Shown in pieces: positions 7,640-16,046 of a stretch of DNA of 64,000 bases. The DNA comes from Rhodobacter sp. SY28-1 (GTDB taxonomy: Bacteria > Pseudomonadota > Alphaproteobacteria > Rhodobacterales > Rhodobacteraceae). The notes under the pieces were generated by a model. That model had not been told where the DNA came from. It searched no databases and saw nothing but the letters and a program-made list of their open reading frames with translations. Location: positions 496,001 to 560,000 of the forward strand of contig NZ_STGH01000002.1 of the NCBI RefSeq assembly GCF_005222785.1, written 5' to 3'. Every line of letters starts with the position of its first letter. Position 1 is the first letter of the stretch. The position numbers were made by a program, and so were the translations under genes.

Positions 7640-9621
7640 GCCCTCCTCACCAGCGCATCTACCGCCACGGCGCCCACTTCGCGCACCATGACCGGATTGA
7701 TCTCGATTTCCTCCAGGCTGTCGTCACCCAGCATCAGGCTCCCCAGCCGGACCGCCATCGCCGCGACCGCACCCATGTCCGCGCGCGGCCGCCCACGATA
7801 CCCATCCAGCAACGGCCAGAGCCGAAGGCTCCGCGCCGCTTCCAGCACCTGCGCCTCGGTCGCGGGCCAGACCAGCGTCACCGTATCGGCCAGCACCTCG
7901 GCCGTCACCCCGCCCATCCCCAGCGTCAGTGTCACGCCATAGACCGGGTCACGCCGCAGGCCCAGCAGCACCTCGGCCACCGCGCCCGTCACCATTTCCT
8001 CGACGAGATAGCCCGTGGCCCCCGGCATCTCCGCCTGCCCGTCCAGCGAGGTCAGACCCAGTCGCACCGCCCCTGCCTCGGTCTTGTGCGCAAACCCAAG
8101 GCCTTTCAGCGCGAAAGGCGCGGTCAACCCCGCCACATCCAGCGCCGGCAGGCTTGTCCCCGTCACCGCTCTCGGCACCGCAACCCCTGCCCCGGCCAGA
8201 AGCGCCTTGCCCTCCGCCTCGGTCAAAAGGCGCGTCTCGCGCGGGGCCAGCGTGGCGACAGGCCGCCATCCCGGAACGCCCGGCTGGGTCTGCGCCGCCT
8301 TGATCGCCGCCAGCGCCGTCTCCAATCCCAGAAGCGCACAGACGCCCTCGGCCATCATTGCCGTGACGCGCCCCTCGCCGAAGTTCTCGGCCATCGAGGC
8401 GACCGGGAAGGCAATCTTTCCGGTCGCCTTCTGCGCGTCGACAATCGCCCGGAACGCCGGGTCATAGCCCGAGGGGTCACACCGATCCGCCCGGGGGCTG
8501 TCGATGATGTAGATCCCCGCGTCATAGGCATCGAGCATCGCCGAGAAGACTTCGGTCGTCTTTGGCCCGTCGCCCCAGATGAAGGTGTGATAATCTAGGG
8601 GGTTGGAGATTGTGGGTATCTCGCCCAGCACGGCGAACAGCCGGTCATGCGTGGCCTTGGGAACCGGCGGGAAGTCGATCCCGTAGGGCGCGGCAAGGTC
8701 GGCGACCAGCCCCGCTTCACCGCCCGAACAGGACAGGGAACAGATCCGCGTCCCGATCTGAGGCCCATGAAGGTGGAAGATCTTCAGCGTCTCGATCAAC
8801 TCGCTTGGCGTGTTCACTTCCGCCACCCCGATCTGCCGCAGCAAGGCACTCGACGCCGCCCCGCCCCCGGCCAGGGATGCGGTATGGCTTGCAGCCGCCG
8901 TCCGCGACAGCTCGGTCTTCCCCGACTTGATTGCCACGACGCCCTTGCCCATCCCCCGCGCCTTCTCGGCCAGCGCGGCAAAGGCCGGGGCATCGTCGAT
9001 CCCCTCGATATACAGTCCCACCGCTGTCACCCGCGGATCGTCCAGAAGCGCGCCAGTCAGTTCCGCAAGGCCCACGACGGCGGCATTGCCAAGACAAGCG
9101 ACATAGGCCACCGGCAACCCGCGCTGCTGCATGCCCAGGTTGATGACGATGTTCGACGACTGGCTGACCAGCGCCACGCCCTTGTCCACAGGGATGCCGC
9201 CATGCTGGTCCGGCCAGAGAAGCGCCCCGTCCAGGTAGTTGATGACCCCATAGCAGTTCGGACCCAGGATCGGCATGTCCCCCGCCGCCGCGACAAGCTT
9301 GTCCTGCAAACCCGGCTCACCAGCCTCGGTCCAACCACTGGCAAAGCAGATCGCCCCGCCTGCCCCCAGTGCGGCGAGATCCGCAACGACATCAATGGTG
9401 GCGAAACGGTTCACCCCGATGAAGGTCGCATCCGGCGGCGCGGGCAGGTCGGCCAGCGAGGCATAGGCCTTCAGCCCTCCGATCTCGGCCTTTGTCGGAT
9501 GTACCGGCCAGACCGGGCCCTTGAAGCCCATCTTCTGGCACTGCTCGATGACATTCAGCGCCCAACCCGCCCCAAGGACGGCGATGTGGCGCGGGCGGAG
9601 GAGGCGGTCGAGGCGGCTCAT
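7636..9621 (-). CDS. NDP-forming acyl-CoA synthetase, candidate gamma-butyrobetaine/carnitine CoA ligase
   Basis: A 661-aa protein in which both halves of an ADP-forming acyl-CoA synthetase are fused. The N-terminal CoA-binding domain (IAVLGAG, residues about 10-130) and two succinyl-CoA-ligase-like domains (ILGPNCYGVIN; SQSSNIVINLGMQQRGL; SHTASLAGG with the probable phospho-histidine) are followed by a C-terminal ATP-grasp domain (from about residue 450, FALKGLGFAHKTEAGAV to EIEINPVMV). Such enzymes make or consume an acyl-CoA with ATP/ADP and phosphate. Operon position between a CaiD-like hydratase and an acyl-CoA dehydrogenase suggests activation of gamma-butyrobetaine, crotonobetaine or carnitine. 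The family is secure; the substrate is inferred. Confidence 0.82.
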   Translation of the reverse strand: MSRLDRLLRPRHIAVLGAGWALNVIEQCQKMGFKGPVWPVHPTKAEIGGLKAYASLADLPAPPDATFIGVNRFATIDVVADLAALGAGGAICFASGWTEAGEPGLQDKLVAAAGDMPILGPNCYGVINYLDGALLWPDQHGGIPVDKGVALVSQSSNIVINLGMQQRGLPVAYVACLGNAAVVGLAELTGALLDDPRVTAVGLYIEGIDDAPAFAALAEKARGMGKGVVAIKSGKTELSRTAAASHTASLAGGGAASSALLRQIGVAEVNTPSELIETLKIFHLHGPQIGTRICSLSCSGGEAGLVADLAAPYGIDFPPVPKATHDRLFAVLGEIPTISNPLDYHTFIWGDGPKTTEVFSAMLDAYDAGIYIIDSPRADRCDPSGYDPAFRAIVDAQKATGKIAFPVASMAENFGEGRVTAMMAEGVCALLGLETALAAIKAAQTQPGVPGWRPVATLAPRETRLLTEAEGKALLAGAGVAVPRAVTGTSLPALDVAGLTAPFALKGLGFAHKTEAGAVRLGLTSLDGQAEMPGATGYLVEEMVTGAVAEVLLGLRRDPVYGVTLTLGMGGVTAEVLADTVTLVWPATEAQVLEAARSLRLWPLLDGYRGRPRADMGAVAAMAVRLGSLMLGDDSLEEIEINPVMVREVGAVAVDALVRRA

Positions 9622-9645
9622 GCGAAGCCTCGCTTTGCTGCATCA

Positions 9646-9694
9646 GCCCCGGGGCGCTGCCCCGGACCCCGGGATACTTGAGGACAGAAAATGG
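9646..9694 (-). repeat. Dispersed GC-rich repeat, left arm of an inverted pair
   Basis: Read on the minus strand this stretch begins CATTTTCTGTCCTCAAGTA and continues into a CCGGGG-rich palindrome. A second copy occurs in the opposite orientation at 9825-9882, so the two form an inverted pair about 130 bp apart between two minus-strand genes. It belongs to the same CAAATA(T/C)CC family seen elsewhere in the window. Confidence 0.6.
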
Positions 9695-9824
9695 GAACAC
9701 CCCGCCCCGGAACCCGAAGCGAGGTGCCATTTCCTGTCGCGGTCATCGGCGTCCCCGCCTGTACCGCTCTTGCAGAGTCGCGCATCAACGTTAACGCGCG
9801 GTTACCAGAGATGAGGGAAGCCTG

Positions 9825-9882
9825 CATTTTCTGTCCTCAAATATCCTCGGGGGGTCCGGGGGTGTGAAACCCCCGGTCCGAC
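9825..9882 (+). repeat. Dispersed GC-rich repeat, right arm of an inverted pair
   Basis: Begins CATTTTCTGTCCTCAAATAT and runs into CGGGGGGTCCGGGGGTGTG, followed by a CCCCCGG complement able to fold into a stem. It mirrors the copy at 9646-9694. It lies directly after the acyl-CoA dehydrogenase stop codon, where a terminator for that minus-strand unit would be expected. Confidence 0.6.
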
Positions 9883-9885
9883 GAT

Positions 9886-11049
9886 TCAACCCCCGACCGC
9901 CCTCAGCAATTCCCGGCTGATGATGTGCCGCTGGATTTCCGAGGTGCCTTCCCAGATCCGCTCCACGCGGCTGTCCCGCCAGATGCGTTCCAGCGGCAGC
10001 TCGTCCATCAGCCCCATCCCGCCGTGGATCTGGATCGCCTCGTCGGCAATGTGGGCCAGCACTTCGGTCGCCTTCAGCTTGGCCATCGACATATCAGCCT
10101 CGGTCACCGTGCCCTGGTCGTATTTCCAGGCCGCCTCCCGCGTCAGCAGTTCCGCCGCTTTCAACTCCATCGCCATGTCGGCCAGCTTGAAGCTCACCCC
10201 CTGAAACTTGCCGATCTGCTGGCCAAACTGTTTCCGCTCGGCCGCATAGGACACTGCATGGCCCAGCGCGCGCTCGGCCCGGCCAAGGCAGGTCGAGGCC
10301 ACCTGCAGTCGGGTCGCGCCCAGCCAGCTGTTCGCCACTTCAAACCCCTTGTGCACCTCGCCCAACACGTTCGCCGCAGGCACCCGGCAGTCGTCGAACT
10401 CCAGCACCGCGTTCGTGTAGCCCCGGTGCGAAACGTTCCGATACCCCTCGCGCACCGTGAAGCCCGGGGTCCCCTTGTCCACGAAGAACGCCGTGATCAG
10501 CTTCTTCGGCCCGCGCGGGGTCTGTTCCTCGCCCGACGCCATGAAGCAGATCGCAAAGCCCGCCAGGTCCGCGTGGGAAATGAAGTGCTTGGTCCCGTTC
10601 AGCACCCAGTCCCCACCATCCTGCCGGGCACTGGCCTTCATTCCCCGCAGGTCCGACCCCGCGCCGGGTTCGGTCATCGCCAGGCAATCCCAGGTCTCGC
10701 CCCGAATGCAGGGCATCAGGTACCGCTCGCGTTGCTCCGCATTCCCCGCCAGCAGGATGTTCGACGGCCGCGCCACGCAGGTCCAATGCAGCGCATAGTT
10801 CGCCCGGCCCAGCTCCTTTTCGTAGAGAAGCCAGGACAGCGTATCGAGCCCCGCGCCACCTACCTCCACCGGCATGTTCGCCGCATAGAGCCCCGCCGCC
10901 ATCGCCTTCTGCTGGATCTCCCGGATCAGCTCCACCGGCAGGACACCCGTCCGCTCGACCATCTGCTCGTGCGGGTACAACTCCGCCTCGACAAAGGCCC
11001 GGGTCGTATCGACGATCATCTGCTGTTCTTCGGTCAGTCCGAAATCCAT
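9886..11049 (-). CDS. Acyl-CoA dehydrogenase, candidate gamma-butyrobetainyl-CoA/crotonobetainyl-CoA redox enzyme
   Basis: A 387-aa FAD acyl-CoA dehydrogenase with all three domains. Motifs are the FAD-binding LAMTEPGAGSDLRGM, the C-terminal helical domain ERKQFGQQIGKFQGVSFKLADM, QIHGGMGLMDELPLERIWRDSR, and the RIWEGTSEIQRHIISREL tail carrying the usual active-site Glu region. In the carnitine pathway CaiA interconverts gamma-butyrobetainyl-CoA and crotonobetainyl-CoA, the step before CaiD. The gene is 9 bp downstream of the SDR gene and clearly in the same minus-strand run. Substrate is inferred from context only. Confidence 0.85.
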   Translation of the reverse strand: MDFGLTEEQQMIVDTTRAFVEAELYPHEQMVERTGVLPVELIREIQQKAMAAGLYAANMPVEVGGAGLDTLSWLLYEKELGRANYALHWTCVARPSNILLAGNAEQRERYLMPCIRGETWDCLAMTEPGAGSDLRGMKASARQDGGDWVLNGTKHFISHADLAGFAICFMASGEEQTPRGPKKLITAFFVDKGTPGFTVREGYRNVSHRGYTNAVLEFDDCRVPAANVLGEVHKGFEVANSWLGATRLQVASTCLGRAERALGHAVSYAAERKQFGQQIGKFQGVSFKLADMAMELKAAELLTREAAWKYDQGTVTEADMSMAKLKATEVLAHIADEAIQIHGGMGLMDELPLERIWRDSRVERIWEGTSEIQRHIISRELLRAVGG

Positions 11050-11058
11050 GCCATCCCC

Positions 11059-11814
11059 CTACGGGTCTACGTTGTAAGTCATGCCGTCCACCGCCAGCGC
11101 TTGTCCTGCGACCATGCGCGCGCCGTCGGACGCGAGATAAACCGCCATGTCGGCCACATCCTCCGGGTCGGTCAGCCGCTTCAGCGCCGTCCCCGAGGCG
11201 TAGCCCTGCCGCACGGCGTCCGGGGTCATCCCCTTGGCTGCCGCTTCCGCCTCGATCACCCGGTCGATCCGGGGGCCATTCACCGAGCCCGGACAGATCG
11301 CATTCGCCCGGATGCCATGCGGCCCGAGTTCCATCGCCACGGTTTTCATCAGCCCGATGACGCCCCATTTTGCCGCCACATACGGCGCGCGGAACGGGGT
11401 GCCATAAAGGCCGGAGGTCGAGGAAATGAAGATCAGAACCCCTTTGCCCGCCGGTTTCATCAGCCGCGCCGCGCCCCGCGCGCAGAGCATCGCGCCGTCA
11501 AGGTTCACCCCAAGGCACTGGTGCCAGCCTTCCAGCGGCATCTCCTCGATCGCCGCCGTCGGCCCCTTGATCCCGGCATTGGCGATGGCGACGTCCAGCC
11601 CACCCCAGTCGCCCGTGACCTCGGCAAACAGCACCTCCATCGCCGCCTCGCTGGAGGCATCGCAGACCGTTCCTCTGATCCCCGGAGGCAAGCTTGCCAC
11701 CGCAGCCTGATCCACGTCCGTCACCCAGACCCGGTCGCCCAAGGCGGCAAAGGCCCGGGCCATTACCAGCCCGATGCCATTGGCCCCAGCGGTGATCAGG
11801 ACGCGGCGGGTCAC
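11059..11814 (-). CDS. Short-chain dehydrogenase/reductase in the carnitine cluster
   Basis: A 251-aa classical SDR. The N-terminal cofactor motif is ITAGANGIG (the first Gly of the usual TGxxxGxG is Ala), with ANAG, then SSTSGLYGTPFRAPYVAAKWG carrying the catalytic Ser-Tyr-Lys, and ICPGSVNGPR. I place the start at GTG 11814, whose GTGA overlaps the carnitine dehydrogenase stop; the open frame continuing upstream lies inside that gene. An NAD-dependent 3-hydroxy oxidation is likely. D-carnitine dehydrogenase, giving 3-dehydrocarnitine, is an attractive but unproven assignment that would complement the L-specific enzyme next to it. Confidence 0.8.
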   Translation of the reverse strand: MTRRVLITAGANGIGLVMARAFAALGDRVWVTDVDQAAVASLPPGIRGTVCDASSEAAMEVLFAEVTGDWGGLDVAIANAGIKGPTAAIEEMPLEGWHQCLGVNLDGAMLCARGAARLMKPAGKGVLIFISSTSGLYGTPFRAPYVAAKWGVIGLMKTVAMELGPHGIRANAICPGSVNGPRIDRVIEAEAAAKGMTPDAVRQGYASGTALKRLTDPEDVADMAVYLASDGARMVAGQALAVDGMTYNVDP

Positions 11815-13286
11815 TTCGGCTGACCGATGGCCCGGCCTGCGCCCTCGGGCAGGGGAAGCCCCGCATGGGCCTTGGCCACCGCTTGCAGGTTGTTCCAGAC
11901 CTCCGCCGAGGCCGGAACCGTCTTGCCCGCTTTCATGTCGACGTGCAGGCACAGCTGCTCCACTGTCGCCACGCAAGTGTCGCCCTTCATGATCCGCACG
12001 AAGCTGCGGAAGCGCTTTTCGTCAGCGGAAATGATCTGCAACTCACCCCGCAGCTGGTCGCCCAGCTTGGCTTCGCCCAGATGGCGGATATGCGTCTCGG
12101 CCGAGTAGTAGGAGTGCCCCGCCGCCACATAGTCCATCCCCGCGCCGATCATGCGCAGGAAATTGTCCACGGTTTCCGAGTTGGCAAAGTAATACCGGCT
12201 TTCGGTCATGTGGCCGTTGTAATCGATCCAGCCCGGCAGGACCTGGCCCTGCCACATCACCAGCGGCGTGGCCTTGGCCCCGCTATCCAGCCCCTGCGCC
12301 ATCTCGGCGTTGAAGGCCGCCGCGCGGCGTTCGTCGTGCTCGCGCAGCACCTTGCCCGCGCCCCAGTTCCGCTCTTTCAAGGCCCGCAGGAAGCCCACCA
12401 GGTTGCGGTCGCGGATGCGTTCCAATTCCCGGATGCCATACATGCCGGACTGCGCGTCGGACTGGTTGGCCACCAGATCCACCAACTCGTCATTGAACTC
12501 CGGCACGTCCATCAGCTTGGTCCAGGGCCACTTCAGCGCCGGGCCGAACTGGGCCATGAAGTGCCGCATGCCGGCCTCGCCCCCGGCAATGCGGTAAGTC
12601 TCGAACAGGCCCATCTGCCCCCAGCGCAGGCCGAACCCCATGCGGATCGCCTCGTCGATCTCCTCGGTCGTTGCGATGCCATCCTTCAGCATCCACAGCG
12701 CCTCGCGCCAGACCGCCTCAAGGAAGCGGTTGCCGATGAAGGCGTCGATCTCGTGCCGGATCACCAGCGGGAACATCCCGATGTCCTTCATGATCCGCAC
12801 GGTCTTCTCAACCACCGCCGGAGGGTTCTTCTCGGACCCCGACACCTCGGACAGGGGCAGCAGGTACACCGGGTTGAACGGATGCGCGACAATGATGTTC
12901 TCCGGCGCGGGTGAGCCCTTCTGCAGGTCAGACGCCTTGAAGCCCGAGGTCGAAGACCCGATCAGCACCCCCGGATTGGCCTGCTGCAGCCGGGCATAGA
13001 CCTTGTGCTTCAGCTCGATGCGCTCGCTGACGGATTCCTGCACATATTCCGCGCCGTCCACCGCTTCGCCGATGGTGCCGTGGAAAGTCAGCTTGCCCTC
13101 TGGCGGCATTGGCACATCCGACAGCGCAGGCAGCGCTGCCCGGGCGTTCGCCATCACCGCTGCGATCTTGCGCTCCGCCTCCGGATCGGGGTCGAAGACG
13201 CCCACGTCCCAGCCGTTCAGCAGGAACCGCGCGGCCCAGCCGCCGCCGATCACACCCCCGCCGATGATTGCTGCCTTCCTGTTCAT
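11811..13286 (-). CDS. lcdH: L-carnitine 3-dehydrogenase fused to a betainyl-CoA thioesterase domain
   Basis: A 491-aa two-domain protein. Residues 1 to about 320 form a 3-hydroxyacyl-CoA dehydrogenase-like NAD enzyme: Rossmann IIGGGVIGGGWAARF, QESVSERIELK, GSSTSGFKASD, HPFNPVYLLPLSEV and the helical domain IDAFIGNRFLEAVWREALWML. From about residue 345 a hot-dog thioesterase follows (GWIDYNGHMTESRYYFANSETVDNFL, HIRHLGEAKLGDQL). Fused forms of about 495 aa are known in rhizobia. The first domain oxidises L-carnitine to 3-dehydrocarnitine. The second would release glycine betaine from betainyl-CoA, the product of the neighbouring BKACE. The start overlaps the lipoprotein stop (ATGA). Confidence 0.92.
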   Translation of the reverse strand: MNRKAAIIGGGVIGGGWAARFLLNGWDVGVFDPDPEAERKIAAVMANARAALPALSDVPMPPEGKLTFHGTIGEAVDGAEYVQESVSERIELKHKVYARLQQANPGVLIGSSTSGFKASDLQKGSPAPENIIVAHPFNPVYLLPLSEVSGSEKNPPAVVEKTVRIMKDIGMFPLVIRHEIDAFIGNRFLEAVWREALWMLKDGIATTEEIDEAIRMGFGLRWGQMGLFETYRIAGGEAGMRHFMAQFGPALKWPWTKLMDVPEFNDELVDLVANQSDAQSGMYGIRELERIRDRNLVGFLRALKERNWGAGKVLREHDERRAAAFNAEMAQGLDSGAKATPLVMWQGQVLPGWIDYNGHMTESRYYFANSETVDNFLRMIGAGMDYVAAGHSYYSAETHIRHLGEAKLGDQLRGELQIISADEKRFRSFVRIMKGDTCVATVEQLCLHVDMKAGKTVPASAEVWNNLQAVAKAHAGLPLPEGAGRAIGQPK

Positions 13287-13630
13287 TGCCGCGTCCCTGA
13301 TCCCTGATTCATTTCTTCACTCGACCCAACCGTCACCCCGTCGGCGGGTTTGCGGTAATCGCAGGCAAAACGCCGATCGACGACCGAGACAGGCCCCGTC
13401 CGTCCGCCATCCCGCCCGCAGCGCGCAACTGCCTCGCGGCTATCGTCTATGACGCGGGCGAGACAGATTTCCCGACCTGCCAGGCCGTCCAGCGGTGCCG
13501 GACTGGTGCAGTCAACCTCGCCCAGCGGAACACCCGCTGGCGTGTACCACTGTCCATCCTCGACACATGCCGACAGGACCAGCAGACTGATGACCGCCCC
13601 AAGGGGCCAGGCCGCGCCAGATGCCCGCAT
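13283..13630 (-). CDS. Small predicted lipoprotein of unknown function within the carnitine operon
   Basis: A 115-aa protein. A type II signal peptide is visible: positive N-terminus, hydrophobic AVISLLVL, and the lipobox LSAC at residues 18-21. The mature part is polar and has further cysteines (VDC, ICLAR, ARCGR, FACDY), which could form disulfides. It starts 5 bp after the BKACE stop with a GGGGG-rich ribosome-binding region, and its stop overlaps the start of the carnitine dehydrogenase gene, so it is embedded in the operon. I do not recognise the family. An envelope role linked to betaine uptake is only a guess. Confidence 0.65.
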   Translation of the reverse strand: MRASGAAWPLGAVISLLVLSACVEDGQWYTPAGVPLGEVDCTSPAPLDGLAGREICLARVIDDSREAVARCGRDGGRTGPVSVVDRRFACDYRKPADGVTVGSSEEMNQGSGTRQ

Positions 13631-13634
13631 CCCC

Positions 13635-14549
13635 CTACTTCGCCACTGGCGCCCGCTTTTCCAGCTTCAGCTTCGCCCGGACCTCGGCCGGGGTAATCAC
13701 CCGCGCCCCAAGGTTTTCGACAATTGTCGCCGCACGCTCCACCAGCTGGGCGTTGGTCGCCAGAACCCCCTTCTCCAGCCACAGGTTGTCCTCCAGCCCC
13801 ACCCGGACGTTGCCCCCGGCAATGGTCGCCGCCGCGACATAGGCCATCTCGTTGCGACCGAGACCGAAGGCCGAGAAGTGCCACCCGGCGGGCACGTTGT
13901 TCACCATCGCCATGAAGGTGTTCAGGTCATCGGGCGCACCCCACGGCACGCCCATGCACAACTGCACCAGCACCGGATCAGGGATCACCCCTTCGGAATG
14001 CAGCTGCTTGGCCAGCCACAGATGCCCCGTGTCAAACGCCTCGATCTCGATCCGCACCCCCGCCGCCGTCATCCGCCGCGCCATGTCGCGCAGCATGCCC
14101 GGCGTGTTGACCATCACATAGTCGGCCTCGGCAAAGTTCATCGTGCCGCAGTCCAGCGTGCAGATCTCCGGGCGGCATTCGACGATATGCGCCACCCGCT
14201 CCTCGGCCCCGCACATGTCGGAAATCGCGGCCATCTCGGTCATCTTCTCGGTGCCGTCGAAATACATGTCCCCGCCCATCCCGGCGGTCAGGTTCAACAC
14301 GACGTCGGTATCGCTGTCGCGGATACGCTCCGTCACCTCGCGGTAATAGTCCAACCGGCGCGAGGGCTTTCCCGTCTCCGGGTCCCGCACATGGCAATGC
14401 ACCACCGCCGCCCCCGCCTTCGCCGCCGCAATGGCGCTGTCGGCGATCTGCTTCGGCGACCTCGGCACATGGGGGCTACGGTCCTGCGTCCCGCCCGAAC
14501 CCGTAACGGCGCAGGTGATGAAGACTTCCTTGTTCATGTTCAGCGGCAT
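13635..14549 (-). CDS. BKACE-family 3-keto acid cleavage enzyme, probable 3-dehydrocarnitine cleavage enzyme
   Basis: A 304-aa (beta/alpha)8 zinc enzyme of the beta-keto acid cleavage family (DUF849). Diagnostic parts are the N-terminal VFITCAVTGSGGTQDRSPHVPRSP, the metal-binding VVHCHVRDPETG (His-x-His), LNLTAGMGGDM, and the C-terminal RVGLEDNLWLEKG. With acetyl-CoA, family members of this type cleave 3-dehydrocarnitine to betainyl-CoA and acetoacetate (the CdhC role in pseudomonads). Position next to the carnitine dehydrogenase/thioesterase gene strongly supports this substrate. It is the first gene of the minus-strand run, with GGGAGG upstream of its ATG, and is divergent from the regulator. 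Confidence 0.9.
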   Translation of the reverse strand: MPLNMNKEVFITCAVTGSGGTQDRSPHVPRSPKQIADSAIAAAKAGAAVVHCHVRDPETGKPSRRLDYYREVTERIRDSDTDVVLNLTAGMGGDMYFDGTEKMTEMAAISDMCGAEERVAHIVECRPEICTLDCGTMNFAEADYVMVNTPGMLRDMARRMTAAGVRIEIEAFDTGHLWLAKQLHSEGVIPDPVLVQLCMGVPWGAPDDLNTFMAMVNNVPAGWHFSAFGLGRNEMAYVAAATIAGGNVRVGLEDNLWLEKGVLATNAQLVERAATIVENLGARVITPAEVRAKLKLEKRAPVAK

Positions 14550-14622
14550 CGCGGACCTCCCTCGGGCTTTGTCCCACCATAGCCCGCTTGCAAGCCAGCG
14601 CTTTGCAGATTACGAAATCCGG

Positions 14623-15576
14623 ATGACGGAAAATGCCATCTTCCAGCCCTCTGACCAGCCGCTCACCATCGCGCTTCTGGTCCTGCCGCAAGCCTCCATC
14701 CTGGAGGTGGCAAGTGCCCTCGACCCCCTGCGCAACGCCAACCGGCAGCTCGGGCACGAGGCCTACCGCTGGCGTGTCGTCTCGCCGGAAGGAGCCCCCG
14801 TCCCCCTGACCTGCGGCATTGAACTGCCCTCCTCCGGCCCCCTTGCTCACGCAGTGGGCGCGGACGCCCTGATTGTCATCGCCGGCTACCGCCTGAACGA
14901 AGTCGCCACCCGCCCCCTGATCCGCGACCTCCGCCGCATAGCCCCGCGCTTCCAACTCGTCGGCGGCATCGACGCCGCCCCCTGGGTGCTGGCCCGCGCA
15001 GGCCTCCTCGACGGGCACCGCGCCACCGTGCACTGGGAGGACCTCGAAGACCTCGCCGCCGCACACCCGCATGTCGACGTCGTCCCCGACCGCTTCGTGA
15101 TCGACAGCAACCGCGTGACCATCAGCGGGGCAGCCCCGGCCCAGGACTTCATGCTTCACCTTATCCGCAGCCGCCACGGCGCGGCTCTCGCCCGACAGGT
15201 GGCCGCCAGCTTCCTTGCCACCCATCGCCCCGGCCATGAACCCCAGACCGGCGCTCAGGATCCCGCGCTAGATCCCCGCGTGGCACAAGCCTTGGCCCGG
15301 ATGGAGGCGCGCATCGACACCCCGGAACCCGCCTCGGCCACTGCAAAGGCCGTGGGCCTTTCCCCAAGACGCCTTGAATCCCTTTTCCGCGCCGCCCTGG
15401 GCAGCACGCCCGCCGCCCATGCCCTTGACCTGCGGCTGCAGGCCGCGCGGCGGATGCTGACCGACACGCGCCACCCGATCGCCGAGGTCGCCCTGCGCAC
15501 CGGCTTTTCCAGCCCCTCGACCCTGTCCCGTGCCTTCCGGGCCCGCTTCGGCCAGCCGCCAAGCAGCCTGCGCTAG
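14623..15576 (+). CDS. GlxA-type AraC-family regulator, CdhR/GbdR-like
   Basis: A 317-aa regulator. An N-terminal class I glutamine-amidotransferase-like domain (residues about 15-195, FQLVGGIDAAPWVLARAGLLDGHRATVHWED) lacks the catalytic nucleophile Cys, as usual for regulatory members. It is followed by a C-terminal AraC helix-turn-helix pair (ATAKAVGLSPRRLESLFRAALGSTPAAH; IAEVALRTGFSSPSTLSRAFRARFGQPP). The start ATG 14623 gives the normal N-terminus, although its ribosome-binding site is weak and the open frame extends to 14431. GbdR and CdhR of pseudomonads control betaine and carnitine genes, so this divergent gene most likely activates the carnitine operon in response to a trimethylammonium compound. 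Confidence 0.85.
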   Translation: MTENAIFQPSDQPLTIALLVLPQASILEVASALDPLRNANRQLGHEAYRWRVVSPEGAPVPLTCGIELPSSGPLAHAVGADALIVIAGYRLNEVATRPLIRDLRRIAPRFQLVGGIDAAPWVLARAGLLDGHRATVHWEDLEDLAAAHPHVDVVPDRFVIDSNRVTISGAAPAQDFMLHLIRSRHGAALARQVAASFLATHRPGHEPQTGAQDPALDPRVAQALARMEARIDTPEPASATAKAVGLSPRRLESLFRAALGSTPAAHALDLRLQAARRMLTDTRHPIAEVALRTGFSSPSTLSRAFRARFGQPPSSLR

Positions 15577-16037
15577 GACGCATCCTCGTTCTCGGCCCTT
15601 TCCTGCACCACGCGGCGCAGCGGGGCCATCAGGACCAGTGTCAGCACGGTGACCAGGCTCAGGATCACTGCGATATCCAGTTGCCCGTACCCGACCGCCG
15701 CGCCAATGGCCCCCGTCGCCCAAAGGCTCGCCGCCGTCGCCGTGCCCTTCGCCCGGTCCCCCTGCTTCAGGATCGCGCCCCCGCCGATGAAGCCGATCCC
15801 GGTCATCAGCCCCTCCATGATCCGCGAATGCTGCTCCGACGTGGCCCCCAGCACCTCGATGGCGATCATCACGAAACCGCAGGCCGCCATCGCCACCAGC
15901 GGAAAGGTCCGCAGGCCCGCGCTGCGTTCTTCCCGCTCGCGGTTCCAGCCGATGGGCAGCGCCAGCACATAGGCCACCGCCAGCGCCACCAGATGCGCCA
16001 CCGCCCGTTCCGAATTCCAGGTCAGATACTGCTCCAT
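15573..16037 (-). CDS. MgtC/SapB-family membrane protein
   Basis: A 154-aa integral membrane protein. It has about four hydrophobic helices and the family signatures ALPIGWNREREERSAGLRTFPLVAM and GFIGGGAILKQGDRAKGTATAASLWATGAIGAAVG. MgtC-type proteins are linked to magnesium limitation and to modulation of the ATP synthase, but short members such as this lack the C-terminal regulatory domain and are of unclear function. Its 3' end overlaps the convergent regulator by 4 bp. Confidence 0.85.
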   Translation of the reverse strand: MEQYLTWNSERAVAHLVALAVAYVLALPIGWNREREERSAGLRTFPLVAMAACGFVMIAIEVLGATSEQHSRIMEGLMTGIGFIGGGAILKQGDRAKGTATAASLWATGAIGAAVGYGQLDIAVILSLVTVLTLVLMAPLRRVVQERAENEDAS

Positions 16038-16046
16038 GCTCGGTTC

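Noticed and set aside
13003-13452. A 149-codon plus-strand frame opposite the carnitine dehydrogenase start
   Set aside because: It lies opposite two overlapping coupled genes with good motifs and has no start signal of its own.
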